The notes: a model not told the origin generated them from the sequence alone. 26,444 bases of DNA from Rhodoluna sp. (GCA_026393335.1 JAPLAJ010000135.1:1-26444), one strand, 5' to 3'; counted from the stretch's first letter, positions 8,201 to 17,800 are shown. Numbers and translations: made by a program.

Positions 8201-11200
8201 TTGCAAACTGGACAGGCAACGCGAATGCCGTTACTTACGTGATCAAAGACGCTCTTGGATCACCTGCATATGCAACAGTGGCAGCAACAGTTCAAGCTGT
8301 AGCACCTGTTATCAATACAACTGCTTTACCAAGTGACCTAATCAACACAAGTTATTCACACACTCTTTCAGGTACTGCTGGTAGCGCAACTATGCCAGCG
8401 AGCCCTTGGAATGTCACAGGATTGCCAACAGGGCTTACTTACAACCCTTCCAATGGTTTGATATCAGGAACCGCAAGCGTCGCAGGAACATTCGATGTCA
8501 CAATTCAATACACCGCGAATGATGGACGACGCGCGTTCAAGACCCTTCCAATCAAGATCGGCACAGCGCCAGTTATCACGAACGTAGTTGAAGTAGGTCA
8601 GACTAAGACTTGGCTCCCATATGTTCAGTTGAATCTTCCTATCGAACCGTTTGCGCTTACTGTGGCTCCTGGCACATTCCCTCTTGCAGCCACTGGTGCG
8701 TGGGCAATTACCAGTGGTGCTCTACCAACGGGTCTGACTCTTAATCCTGACACCGGTGTGATCACTGGAACTGCAACTGTTCCACAGATGAACAACAGTG
8801 GAATCGTGGTCTTTACAGTTACCGTTACCGACTCTATTGGGCTGACAGATACACATGTGTTTAATATTGACATCATGACACCGCCTACTATTACTACTGG
8901 TGTTTTGACATCTATTGCCGGAGTTGCAGATACAGAATCAAACTCATTTAATGCTGGGTCAATTTACGCCTATGCCTACTCAACACTTGCTGTCAACGGT
9001 GCATGGAGCGCTACTGGACTACCGGCCGGTGTCACCATCAACGCGAACAGCGGTGTGATGAGTGGCACTCCTACCACTCCTGGCATCTACACTCCGTTGG
9101 TGAAAGTAAGAGATAGTTACGGAGCCGTTGGTTCCAAGACTCTTACTTGGAATGTCATTGAACGACCTTCCGTGGCATCCACTTCTCTGCCAGTTGCTCA
9201 GATTGGTTTGGCTTATCCAAACTTCCTACTTGCAGCGACTAAGGGCACAGATCTAATTAGGACAACTGGAACAGCATGGAGCGCAACAGGACTTCCAACT
9301 GGACTAGCCTTGAATGCTACTACCGGCGCGATTACAGGAACAACTTCTGTAGCGCCAGGAAGCTTTAACATAGTTGTAACTGTATTTGACGTCAATGGAG
9401 TGGCTTCGCTTCCTAAGACTCTCATACTTACAGTTACAGGCCCAAGTGCTGTAACCACACCAAGCCCATTGGCTCAAGCTACAGCCAGATCAGCAATCCA
9501 GCCAATTAACCAAACTTTCACTTTGGCTACGGGTGCAAGTGTTCCTGCTACAGGAGCTTGGAGTTCGACAGGCCTACCTAATGGCTTGGTTATCAACCCA
9601 GATACTGGTGTAATCACGGGAACCCCTACCCTAGGTGGAACATACACAAATATCGTTGTGTCTTTAACTGATTCACTTGGATCAAAGAGCTCGAAGACAT
9701 TGACCATGGTTATAGCAGAGCCACCATCAATTCTTGAACCGAGCCCATTCCGAGCAATCGTTCAGAATGTTGCTCTCACTGCAAATCAAATGGGGGTTCT
9801 GGCTTCACCTGGAACTGCAAACATTACAAGTTACGCAATCAAAGCGCCGGGTGTGATTCCTGCTGGATTAACTTTGAACGCAGCAACTGGAGCGATCACA
9901 GGAACCCCGACAACGATTGGTAACTACAGCTTTATTGTTGTTGTCACCGATGCTGCAGGTTTAAGCGACGAGAAGCAGTTTGCGCTCTATGTCGGTACAA
10001 AGCCAACCATCACCAACACAACAACTCCAGACCGAGTAACTGGAACTCCTGCAGTGGAACCACTGTCGACACAGGTTCCTATGTCACCTTTCACCCAGAC
10101 AGCAGAAGTGGGAAGTTCACCTCTTCCAGCGACAGGTGCATGGTCTGCCACTGGTTTGCCTGCAGGGATGGTCATTAACCCCGACACAGGAGTGATCAGT
10201 GGAACTCCAACAGCTGTTGTTACGAATGCTTCCGTTGTTGTCACACTCACTGACAGCAAGGGGCTTACGGCTACCAAGACATACACAATCAGCACAATTG
10301 CCCCACCAACTGTGACAACTGTGAACCCAGCCGCGATGATTCTGAACTCTGCTATTGCAACTTGGACTCAGACAAAGACTGCTGGTACTGGTGCACTGCT
10401 AAGTGCAAATGCTTGGTCAGCAGTTGGTCTGCCAGCTGGACTCACACTAAATGCAACTACTGGTGCAGTGACTGGAACACCTACACTGTCTGGAGAGTTT
10501 GACGTTACCTTTACAGTCACAGACGTAAATGGTCTGTCTGGCACAAAGGTTGAGCAGGTAGTTGTTGCTGCTCCCCCAACTATCGCTACTGGTGCTGATC
10601 TTGGAATTGTTGCTCTCAACAGAGAGATGACTCAGGTCCCACAGATTGTAACTAAGGGCACCGGAAACATTCTTACAACCGATGGTTGGGTAGTAACCGC
10701 GCCAAACACTGGATTACCAGCCGGTATGTGGGTAAACCCAAACACTGGTCGAATCATGGGTATTCCAAGCGTTGCTGGCGTTCAGAAGTTCACTCTTAGA
10801 GTCACTGATGAATACGGCTTGAGCGCAACTAAGGAATTCACAATCACGGTTGTTACACCGCCAACCATAACTACCGCTGACCCACTTCCCATAGTAACTT
10901 CTGGTGTTGCAATGACACCTGTAACTTTGGCTGCAACCAGAGGTACTGGAACTATTCCAACAACTGGAACAGTTTGGACGGTTGATCCAACCACTCCTCT
11001 GCCTGCGGGTATTTCTCTCAATGAGGCAACGGGACAGCTAACCGGCACAGCCACACAGGCTGGACTGTATCCGATCAACTTCATCATCACTGATTCAAAT
11101 GGTGTTAAGAACTCGAAGACCCTAACTCTTCCAGTGCTCAACGCTCCAAGGATTACTTCAGCAACTGCAGTAGCTCCTTCTGTAACTGCGTTACAGCCTG

Positions 11201-13251
11201 TTGGAAGAAACATCGTAATGACACCGGCTCAACTTGTTGCAGCGGAAGGTAGCTACCCACTTCTAACCGCTGCTGCTTGGAGCATCACTGCTGGTTCTCT
11301 GCCAGCTGGGCTAAGCATGAACACCACAACTGGTGTGATATCTGGAACACCTACAACACTAGGAACTTCAAACTTCACTGTGAAGGTAGTGGACCAGGCT
11401 GGCCTATTTGCCACAGCTCAATTCAGCATCTTGGTTGCAGCAGCTCCTACTGTTACAACTCCAAGCCCTGTTACCCCAACCGCGATTCAGGGAACTGCAA
11501 TTAGTCCTGTTAGCCAAACTTTCACTTTAGGAGTCGGAGCAACAGTTCCTGCAACTGGTGCTTGGAAGGCAATTGGTCTTCCTGCAGGCTTGAGCATTAA
11601 CCCCGACACAGGTGTTATCTCAGGTACGCCTACAGAGGCAGGTTCATTTGTAATTGGAGTTACCTTGACCGATTCAAATGGAGTCCCTGGAAGTAAGAAT
11701 CTGAATCTGACAGTGGCAGCTCCACCAACTATTGAAACTCCCTTGACATTGCCGCCAACGGTTGCGAGTTCTGTAATGGATGCCGTCACACAGCTATTCA
11801 CCCAAGGAACCTCAGCCATAGGCGCTACTGGTGCGTGGACTATTTCTAATGGAACCCTTCCTGCAGGATTAAGCCTCAACCCAGACTCCGGTCAAATCAC
11901 AGGAACCCCAACAACTTCCGGTTCATACACATTCACTGTTAAGCTAACCGACTCCGTAGGTGCCAGCGACACAGCAACATTCAATCTCACAATTGTTGAA
12001 GCGGGGAAGAACCTAATTGCGTTCAACCTGCCAGCCAATGTAATGGATGGCGTTCCAGCCGATCAGCCAGGTATTACCCTTATCGGTAAAGCTGTTGATG
12101 CGATGAAGCTGCCAATTACATACAGCGCAAGCCCAACTGGTGTTTGTTTCGTTGACTCATCAAACGTGTTGAGGATTGTTTCTGGTGGAAGTTGTACAGT
12201 TAAGGCCTCAGCTGGTTCAGGGAACACCCTAGCCGAAGATTCTAAAACTTTTGTGGTTGAGAAGCTTTCACAAACTCTAAGTTCAGTATCACCAGGAGCA
12301 GTAATTCCTGGCGGAACCACTTTAGCTCCGGCTGCAACAGATGATCCTGCCGGCTTCCAGTTCATTGCTTCATCAAGTTCTGGTTTGACTCCGATTTACA
12401 CATCACTTCACCCAGAAGTCTGTGACATCGATGAGGCAGGTTTAGTTATTTGGAATGCTGATCTAACTGTGCTGCCTAAAGTTGACACTGATTTTGTCTG
12501 TAACATCCAAATCTCTCAACCAGGTGATGGAAAATACAACGCAGCAGCAAACAGGGTGGTTGAACTTCGAGCAACTCACATCGAACCAACACCTCCTCCT
12601 GGCGGTGTTACACCTGAGAAGCCACAAGTTGCGGCACTGCCAGCTACCGGTGGCACCACTCCGATGCTTGGAAGCAACGCATTTACTGTCAAGGTTGATA
12701 ACAAGAAGAAGACTGTCACAGTTCAGCCTCTTTCTAAGGGTCGCTGGATTGGCCCTATTTACGCTGACATAACTATCTCGTACACACCTAAGGGAAGTAC
12801 AACTGGCAAGGTACAAGTCTGTAAGCGCAACTCTTTCGGTATCGCAGTAACTGATGCGAAGACTAAGAAGATAATTACACCAGCGCTTGGTGGAAACAAC
12901 CTAGTTGTTCCGGAGGCAAAGCTCAACGCTAAGGGTCTAGCAGCTCTTATCAAGCCTTACCAAGCCATGTCGAGCAAGTACACCACTACAAAGATAGTTA
13001 AGGGTAAGCCAGTCAAATCTCCTGGTTACTTGGACTTCAAGAACTTCACCGGAGAGGCGACATGTGTTCTAGATAAGGATGCATATGCAGCTTGGAAGTC
13101 TGGGGTTCAAATCACAGCGAAGGCGAAGGTAACCAGAGATCGCCGTTGGCCAACTACCTATACTCGCTACAAGTCATACGACTGGAAGAAGAAGAGCAAC
13201 AACGGCGTGATTTACCCAACAGTTGTTGATTGGACTCTAACCATCGGTTAG
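5233..13251 (+). CDS. Giant secreted multi-Ig surface protein (paralogue 1)
   Basis: A 2672-residue exported protein, probably a cell-surface fibre or adhesin; I do not recognise a named homologue. A Sec signal peptide (basic start, hydrophobic core about 12-30) likely cleaves after A34 in IASA-AP. Residues 185-501 hold seven Cys pairs (185/194, 238/250, 295/308, 346/355, 386/393, 441/450, 479/501) in motifs such as LWCFD...GCAKW, suggesting a disulfide-pinned beta-propeller. About 680-756 is a CnaB/SpaA-like domain (GTVTNG...GSYKVNF). About 807-1023 are two CshA-type fibril repeats (LDILANDRP, LKLC...C, GTY...VTFTP...ITY). About 1024-2256 are 13 He_PIG domains (GLPxGLxxNxxTGxIxGTPT). About 2257-2453 are two Ig-like domains with CxVDSS motifs. 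A Pro-rich linker precedes a basic C-terminal domain (about 2469-2672). No sortase signal or terminal membrane helix is seen. Domain functions are family knowledge; adhesion is inference. Confidence 0.88.
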   Translation: MRLNRPFLSRVPAVAATLALVTGAVAFIPSIASAAPTVSNTLSVNSVESGGKVLLSTTMPMVSSTDNSTQEVIQTIDPAKVRLTSPDDVIAPTGWTVSYSQDGVNFLSTPTNWASVIKVKATGPINSAGLTAEGKQILSRSVQIPANGSTRTATGSNGDGYDVVFDSRGYLFNTYHHGSPSATDCRKRIDGTTCGSSWPLSLTTWGFVSNDRPSNFVDNVNNHLWFNTADASGPGYMCIDINVINSPKPCGGSKATAYHPVLTAAAGTTAYSSTNLVESNGMLFSWANTAGVLTCIDYLANDGLGADCAKELPSTSRVPVNQGDGVQNLISWRGLVIGYQADTAACVDSRTLDTCAGWPSADHKFSTTQTAVYIEPDAQGNQLGVCFHPSATCFNYAGATFKANSTLHSQMSKNWYYSNEGVTSGSKVIYSDVYTSGNLWCFDVATNAGCAKWNDSGIAGYKYVPKVYTRQLDPANPNCLWTNGDDGVIRNIDITSSDFGCPSPSPRSTFDGALLVPRMACDASVSLATYNKFVLSNVVAGTDYASASLTVLDKAGAPIVSSGKSWLSIPLVVNGATATADLSGLRVSDAGNDPTFVIDFVSRATITTAVGTISVSSEAAQLCMTLTTKVLCPNLVQYVTPVDGSTTFAAAGVTISQAGVRTTYTPANATLSIKAPTGSQCGSLVSGTVTNGSSGPAISGVRITLNDGVTGNPKLGSNNQPITTTSNALGEFSFGYLEPGSYKVNFADLDAVGGVGTGDATTARLCAGSAVTCVSTASVNFTAQASLDSPAFTTTVGNNQAIQALYTVPADANADSLYVGKNTATALDILANDRPTTGAAWSQSTLKLCSGTPAVCATTAVTIDSAEGTYSLNGAGKVTFTPVSGFTGVAKAITYQISDDRGRTDSAVLTPTVLEAPTANNDTLTGDFRAPITVNVVTNDAATAGTTIDAGSVKLCAVGTTTVCALTSVTVAGQGTYAVASTGVVTFTQVANWTGNANAVTYVIKDALGSPAYATVAATVQAVAPVINTTALPSDLINTSYSHTLSGTAGSATMPASPWNVTGLPTGLTYNPSNGLISGTASVAGTFDVTIQYTANDGRRAFKTLPIKIGTAPVITNVVEVGQTKTWLPYVQLNLPIEPFALTVAPGTFPLAATGAWAITSGALPTGLTLNPDTGVITGTATVPQMNNSGIVVFTVTVTDSIGLTDTHVFNIDIMTPPTITTGVLTSIAGVADTESNSFNAGSIYAYAYSTLAVNGAWSATGLPAGVTINANSGVMSGTPTTPGIYTPLVKVRDSYGAVGSKTLTWNVIERPSVASTSLPVAQIGLAYPNFLLAATKGTDLIRTTGTAWSATGLPTGLALNATTGAITGTTSVAPGSFNIVVTVFDVNGVASLPKTLILTVTGPSAVTTPSPLAQATARSAIQPINQTFTLATGASVPATGAWSSTGLPNGLVINPDTGVITGTPTLGGTYTNIVVSLTDSLGSKSSKTLTMVIAEPPSILEPSPFRAIVQNVALTANQMGVLASPGTANITSYAIKAPGVIPAGLTLNAATGAITGTPTTIGNYSFIVVVTDAAGLSDEKQFALYVGTKPTITNTTTPDRVTGTPAVEPLSTQVPMSPFTQTAEVGSSPLPATGAWSATGLPAGMVINPDTGVISGTPTAVVTNASVVVTLTDSKGLTATKTYTISTIAPPTVTTVNPAAMILNSAIATWTQTKTAGTGALLSANAWSAVGLPAGLTLNATTGAVTGTPTLSGEFDVTFTVTDVNGLSGTKVEQVVVAAPPTIATGADLGIVALNREMTQVPQIVTKGTGNILTTDGWVVTAPNTGLPAGMWVNPNTGRIMGIPSVAGVQKFTLRVTDEYGLSATKEFTITVVTPPTITTADPLPIVTSGVAMTPVTLAATRGTGTIPTTGTVWTVDPTTPLPAGISLNEATGQLTGTATQAGLYPINFIITDSNGVKNSKTLTLPVLNAPRITSATAVAPSVTALQPVGRNIVMTPAQLVAAEGSYPLLTAAAWSITAGSLPAGLSMNTTTGVISGTPTTLGTSNFTVKVVDQAGLFATAQFSILVAAAPTVTTPSPVTPTAIQGTAISPVSQTFTLGVGATVPATGAWKAIGLPAGLSINPDTGVISGTPTEAGSFVIGVTLTDSNGVPGSKNLNLTVAAPPTIETPLTLPPTVASSVMDAVTQLFTQGTSAIGATGAWTISNGTLPAGLSLNPDSGQITGTPTTSGSYTFTVKLTDSVGASDTATFNLTIVEAGKNLIAFNLPANVMDGVPADQPGITLIGKAVDAMKLPITYSASPTGVCFVDSSNVLRIVSGGSCTVKASAGSGNTLAEDSKTFVVEKLSQTLSSVSPGAVIPGGTTLAPAATDDPAGFQFIASSSSGLTPIYTSLHPEVCDIDEAGLVIWNADLTVLPKVDTDFVCNIQISQPGDGKYNAAANRVVELRATHIEPTPPPGGVTPEKPQVAALPATGGTTPMLGSNAFTVKVDNKKKTVTVQPLSKGRWIGPIYADITISYTPKGSTTGKVQVCKRNSFGIAVTDAKTKKIITPALGGNNLVVPEAKLNAKGLAALIKPYQAMSSKYTTTKIVKGKPVKSPGYLDFKNFTGEATCVLDKDAYAAWKSGVQITAKAKVTRDRRWPTTYTRYKSYDWKKKSNNGVIYPTVVDWTLTIG
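8302..12000 (+). repeat. Array of 13 He_PIG-type Ig repeats, paralogue 1
   Basis: Thirteen degenerate repeats of about 95 codons each, recognised by the core TGAWSATGLPxGLxxNPDTG and xITGTPTxxGxxxxxVxxTDxxGL. They diverge in sequence but are regular in length. Repeats 6, 9 and 10 are the most divergent (repeat 6 lacks the GAW box; 9 and 10 have insertions before LPAG). Each repeat is predicted to be one beta-sandwich, so the array would form a rod. Confidence 0.85.
12637..13248 (+). other. Conserved C-terminal domain, paralogue 1
   Basis: About 204 residues, starting at LPATGGTTPM and ending at the stop. Lys/Arg- and aromatic-rich, with KGRWIGPIYADI, YAAWKSGVQI, VTRDRRWPTTYT and YKSYDWKKKSNNG, and two Cys (VCKRN, ATCVLD) that may form a disulfide. 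It is nearly collinear with 20129-20737 of paralogue 2 and far more similar than the repeat arrays. I do not recognise the domain. Surface retention or a secretion role is inference. Confidence 0.7.
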
Positions 13252-13266
13252 CTTCGGATTGAATCC

Positions 13267-13302
13267 AGGGGCGGGTTTTGAAAATAAAATCCGCCCCTTT
13301 TT
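13267..13302 (+). terminator. Rho-independent terminator of the first giant gene
   Basis: AGGGGCGGGTTTT (13267-13279) pairs with AAAATCCGCCCCT (13286-13298): a 13-bp stem with one G-T pair and a 6-base loop, followed by a run of five T. It lies 15 bases after the TAG stop. It implies that the second giant gene has its own promoter. Confidence 0.9.
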
Positions 13303-13458
13303 CACTGATAGAAACTAAACAAACTTCGAAACATAACCAGATACTTGAATGCACGAAATATCGGATGTGATTACCTGATTAAATAAAGATTTCTGCTGTA
13401 TCCAAATGGAAACTGTTCATTTAAGCGAACCTAATAAAAGTTAATATTTTCATAGTTT

Positions 13459-13470
13459 TACGCTTGTGTC
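13459..13470 (+). promoter_or_regulatory. Leaderless -10 element of the second giant gene
   Basis: TACGCT (13459-13464) fits TANNNT and is 6 bases before the ATG at 13471. No Shine-Dalgarno is seen. The preceding stretch, about 13303-13458, is AT-rich and contains no gene. TAGTTT at 13453-13458 is an alternative -10, which would give a 5-6 base leader. Confidence 0.4.
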
Positions 13471-14835
13471 ATGACTACCATCTCTAGAATCACTCGTCGT
13501 TCCCTTGTAACCGCTATAGCTGTAGCTTCAACGCTATTGCTAGTTCTTGCAGCAGCGCAGGCATTTGCCTCACCTGCAATGACAAGCACCCTCTCAGTAT
13601 CTTCTGTGGTTGCAGGCAACAAGGTTGATCTCACTACTCAGATACCTGCAGTGAGCACAACGGATACCTCGACTCAAGAGATTATTCAAAGTATTGATCC
13701 TGCCAAGGTGAGGCTAACCAGTGCAGCTGATGTGAAAGCACCTGCTGGTTGGACTGTTTCCTACTCAACTGATGGCACTACTTTCTCAGCAACTCCATCA
13801 AGCTGGGCTGCAGTAGTTAAAGTTAAGGCAATTGGAACCGTTATCTCCGGTGGAGTGACTGGAGATGGCAAGCAACTGTTCTCTACAACCACTACTGCTC
13901 CTGGAGCTGTTACTAGTGTTTCAGGTGCAATTAGATCTGGTGGAGATGGTTTCGTAACTACTTTTGATAGCCGTGGATATGTTTTCAACACTTACCACCG
14001 TAACTTGATGAACAGCTCCCTAGATTGCCGGTCAATGACCGATGGAACATTCTGTTCTAATGCATATCCGATGAACCTTGCAACATATGGTTTCAAGTCA
14101 AACATCGCTGCTACACAGACATTTGATGAAGTGAACAAGCACCTATGGCTGCCAGTTGCAGATAGCACCAAGGGAACTGGTTTCCTTTGTATAGATGTTT
14201 CAACAGTTGCAACCCCAGTTCTTTGTGGTGGTTCTACTGCAACTGCATTCAAGCTTGCTCAGGCTAGAACAGGAGCTACAGAGACTCACGTCTTCAACAT
14301 CTTGGCTGCAGAGGGCAAAATCTATGCTTGGGATATCGTTGCTCCAAAGATTCTCTGCTTGGATTTCCTAGCCAACAACGGAATGGGTGAGCTTTGTGCT
14401 GCACCAACATTGACTGGGCTAACAGGCGCTACCCCAACTGGAATTGCCAATGCTTGGCCTAACATCCTGACTAACCTCGATGTTGCCTTTGGCAATGTTT
14501 ATGGACAGTACGGAAACTACACGGTTTGTTTCAACGCTAAGTCACAAGCTCTTTGCCCTGGTTGGACAGCATACAATCAACTTGTCCAATCAACAGCTTC
14601 TTCAAACGTTGCCATGTACATGCAGCCAAATGCTGCTGGTGAGATCGCTGGTGTCTGTTTCACTAACGACAACAAGTGTTTCGCAGCTGACGGCACCAAG
14701 TTCAATGGAAACTCAACAGTTCAGGCTGCGATTACTAGCATCGCAACTGGAAGATTCCAAGGCTTCTCACAAACCTCAGGAAGCAAACTGGTCTTTGCTA
14801 ACCAGTTCAACACGAAGCAAACTGGTCTTTGCTAA
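13471..14835 (+). CDS. Giant secreted surface protein paralogue 2, 5' fragment before a frameshift
   Basis: This 454-residue fragment is collinear with the N-terminus of the first giant protein. It has a signal peptide (MTTISRITRRSL, hydrophobic core 11-30, likely cleavage after A33 in AFA-SPAM), then the same TQEIIQSIDPAKVRLTS stretch, then the first five Cys pairs of the putative propeller. It stops early because a 34-bp tandem duplication (14780-14847) shifts the frame: the last eight residues (TKQTGLC and its flank) are read out of frame into the second copy. The natural partner of the fragment is the frame that continues to 20740. As it stands the product would be a truncated secreted protein lacking blades 6-7 and everything after. 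It could be a real mutation, a reversible switch or an assembly error. Confidence 0.8.
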   Translation: MTTISRITRRSLVTAIAVASTLLLVLAAAQAFASPAMTSTLSVSSVVAGNKVDLTTQIPAVSTTDTSTQEIIQSIDPAKVRLTSAADVKAPAGWTVSYSTDGTTFSATPSSWAAVVKVKAIGTVISGGVTGDGKQLFSTTTTAPGAVTSVSGAIRSGGDGFVTTFDSRGYVFNTYHRNLMNSSLDCRSMTDGTFCSNAYPMNLATYGFKSNIAATQTFDEVNKHLWLPVADSTKGTGFLCIDVSTVATPVLCGGSTATAFKLAQARTGATETHVFNILAAEGKIYAWDIVAPKILCLDFLANNGMGELCAAPTLTGLTGATPTGIANAWPNILTNLDVAFGNVYGQYGNYTVCFNAKSQALCPGWTAYNQLVQSTASSNVAMYMQPNAAGEIAGVCFTNDNKCFAADGTKFNGNSTVQAAITSIATGRFQGFSQTSGSKLVFANQFNTKQTGLC

Positions 14836-14847
14836 CCAGTTCAACAC
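14780..14847 (+). repeat. Exact 34-bp tandem duplication causing a frameshift
   Basis: Bases 14780-14813 and 14814-14847 are identical 34-mers. Since 34 = 3x11+1, the extra copy moves the reading frame by one. With one copy removed, the coding length 13471-20740 becomes 7236 bases, exactly 2412 codons including the stop, and the protein reads SGSKLVFANQFNTNSSLYCYD, matching the first paralogue (SGSKVIYSDVYTSGNLWCFD). Each copy contains the inverted repeat AACTGGT-N8-ACCAGTT (14786-14807 and 14820-14841), which could promote slippage. Confidence 0.95.
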
Positions 14848-17800
14848 TAACTCTTCTTTGTATTGCTATGACTATGCAACAAACGCTCCTTGTGGCAACT
14901 GGCCAGCTTCAACAAGCGTTTCAGGCATGGGTCAGCTGCGAGCCTATTCAGGAGGTTCTGACTGGAAGGTTTACACAATTGAAGCAGATCCTAGAAACAG
15001 TGACTGTATCTGGACCAATGGTGATGCTCCTGGAATCCTAGGTCAAGTTCAAGTTTCAACTGCAACATTTGGCTGTGCCATCAAATTACCAACTGCAGTA
15101 TTCAAGCAAGCTGAACTAGGTAAGAGCCTTGCCTGTGATGGAGTATCAGGTGCAGGTTATGACAAGTTCACACTAGGTGGACTAGTGAAGGGCACTGATT
15201 ACACATCAGCTAGTTTGACTATCACAAAAGCAAATGGTTCAGTCCTTGTTTCAGGAGGTCAGACTTGGTCAGGCATTGCCTTTAACTCTCAGAACTATGT
15301 TGATCTTCGCAGCATCAGCATGGCTGATATTGGCACAGGCGCTCAATTCAGTGTCGACTTTGTTGGTAAGAACAACGACAAGTCTTCAACTGGAACTCTT
15401 CTCATGCAGAGCACCTCAGCTCAGCTTTGTCTTTCTTTGACAGTGAACGTAATCTGTCCAACCACCACACTGGTTGGCACTCCAGACACCACTTACGTAA
15501 GCTTCGAAGCAACTGGAAAGATCACATCTTCAACTAATGAAGTGACAAACTTCTCAATCACTTCAGCATCCCTAACTGTTGCCCCACCTGAGGCTTCAGT
15601 GTGTGGATTCGTTCTAAACGCCGTGGTTGGGCGAGGGCAAGCCTCGCAAGCCTTCCCTGCTAACTATGTTGCTGTTGAAGGTGCCGTTGCTTTCTTGACT
15701 GACACTAGCGGCACAGTTCTAAATGATGCCAATGGTAACCCAATCAAGGCGACATCAGATGCTAGCGGAAACCTTTCCTTTGGTGTGATCAAGCCTGGTA
15801 ACTATCAAGTTGCCTTTGCTGACTTCCCTCTTGTCAATGGCGTTGGTGCTGGAGATATTGCATCTACATACATCAGCCCTTACGGCTTTGTCACAGGACA
15901 AATCAACAGAACTCCGCAGAACCCTGATGCAAACTTTGCGACTATTCAAACCCCGCTAAGAACACCAACATTCTCTGGTACAGCTGCCGGTACAACTGTT
16001 GTGAAGGCTCTGTACATCATGCGTGGTGTTGGAGTAAATGACACTGTATCTGTAAAGTCTGGTGCTGCTACTCTTATCGATGTCAAGGCTAATGACACAC
16101 CAACAACTACTGCTTCTTTCTCAACCAACTCACTAAAGATCTGTGCTACTGGAACAACAACTGGATGTAACCTAACAACCTTGACTGTTGCAAACCAGGG
16201 AACATACCTAGTTTCATCAGGTCAGATTCAATTCACACCGGTTGCTGGCTTCTCAGGAGCAGCTACCCCAATCACATATCTGATTGCTGATAACTACTCA
16301 GGAAACCCAACCATCACTGCAACCTTGGCTGCAACAGTAGTTCCTGCACCAACTGCAGTTGCTGACACTCTAAGTGGTAACACTCTTGCTCCTATCACTG
16401 TTGATGTGACAGCTAACGACACAGCAGCATCTGGTGCAACTCTGAGCAAGGCAAGCGTAAAGCTTTGTGCAAGCGGAACAACTACTGGTTGTGCTCTAAC
16501 AAGCGTTGCGATAGCAGGTAAGGGAACTTACTCAGTATCTAACCTAGGTGTTGTCACCTTCACTCCTGAAACTGGATTCGTAGGTGCAGTTCCTGCTCTC
16601 ACTTACTCAATCAACGACAGCATTGGTAGCACTGCTACAAGCACTGTTACAGCTACCGTTACGAACACTCCTCCAACATTGACTACAGCCGCGCTTGCTC
16701 CAGCTAAGTTGGGCATTGCTACGTCTTACGCTCAGACACTGACTCAAGGATCTGGAATCATTCCAGCAAGCAACGCTTGGTCTGTAGTTGGTTCAGTTCC
16801 TACCGGCATGAGCTTCAACGTGAACACCGGTGTTATCTCAGGTACTCCAAATACACCTGGCAGATACGAATTCACAGTCAAAGTAACTGATGCTAATGGC
16901 TTGTTCTCAACAAAGCTTGAATCGATTGTTGTTGCAGCACCACCGGTTATCACAACCAGTCCTTTGACCTACAAGATCTATAAGGATGAAGCAACCTCAA
17001 TCCCTAGCACTGCTAACCAAGGAACAGGTTCAATTCCTTCAACGGGTGCTTGGAGTGCTACAGGTCTACCTGCTGGATTGACTATCAATGCAGACACTGG
17101 AGCTATCACTGGATCAGCTACAACTAATGGAACTTTCTCAGTAACCGAAAAGGTTACTGACGTAAACACTCTCTTCGATGAAGAAGTGCTGACCATCAAG
17201 GTTGTAACTAGACCGCTTATCACTACCCCTGCTTTGTCATCCCTTGAGGCTAATAAGGCAATTACGCCAATTACTCAGACAAGAACTGCAGGTAGTGCTG
17301 CAATTCCTTCAACTGGTGCGTGGAGCATTGCTTCTGGACCTCTTCCTGCTGGTTTGTCTTTCAACCCGGACACAGGAACCATCACAGGAACTCCTACTGC
17401 TATTGGTACATTCCAAATAGCTGTGAAGCTAACCGATGCTGATGGTGAAGTATCACAGCAGCTTCAAACAATCAGAGTGAACAACCCTCCTGTTATCACT
17501 ACTTCTCCACTGACATACAAGTTGTATAAGGATGAAGCAAACAACATTCCAAGTACTGCTACCGCTGGAACTGGCGCCATTCCTGCAACAGGCGCATGGA
17601 CTGCTACTGGTCTACCTGCAGGTCTAAGCATCAACCCAAACACAGGTGCTATCTCTGGTACTCCTACTGTTACTGGAACATTTGTTGTCACTCAGAAGGT
17701 AACGGATGTCAACGAGCTATTCGATGTGGAAGATCTAACAATCAAGATTGTTGCTAAGCCAATCATCACCACCCCAGCTCTACCTGGCTTTGAGATCAAC

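Noticed and set aside
8302..12000. Long minus-strand open frames opposite the Ig arrays
   Set aside because: They recur with the repeat period, start and stop arbitrarily, have no ribosome binding sites or recognisable domains, and are antisense shadows of the repeats.
12637..12654. LPATGG near the C-terminus of the first giant protein as a sortase LPxTG signal
   Set aside because: It lies about 200 residues before the end, is not followed by a hydrophobic helix and basic tail, and is LPAKGG in the paralogue.
14480..14813. Open frame from an ATG at 14480 as the real start of the second giant gene's 3' part
   Set aside because: This stretch overlaps the true 5' frame, which is collinear with the paralogue; the alternative frame encodes no signal peptide or recognisable domain.
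14780..14847. Programmed ribosomal frameshifting as an explanation for the broken frame
   Set aside because: The break is explained exactly by a 34-bp duplication; no slippery heptamer is apparent, and a shift would still leave 11 extra residues compared with the paralogue.
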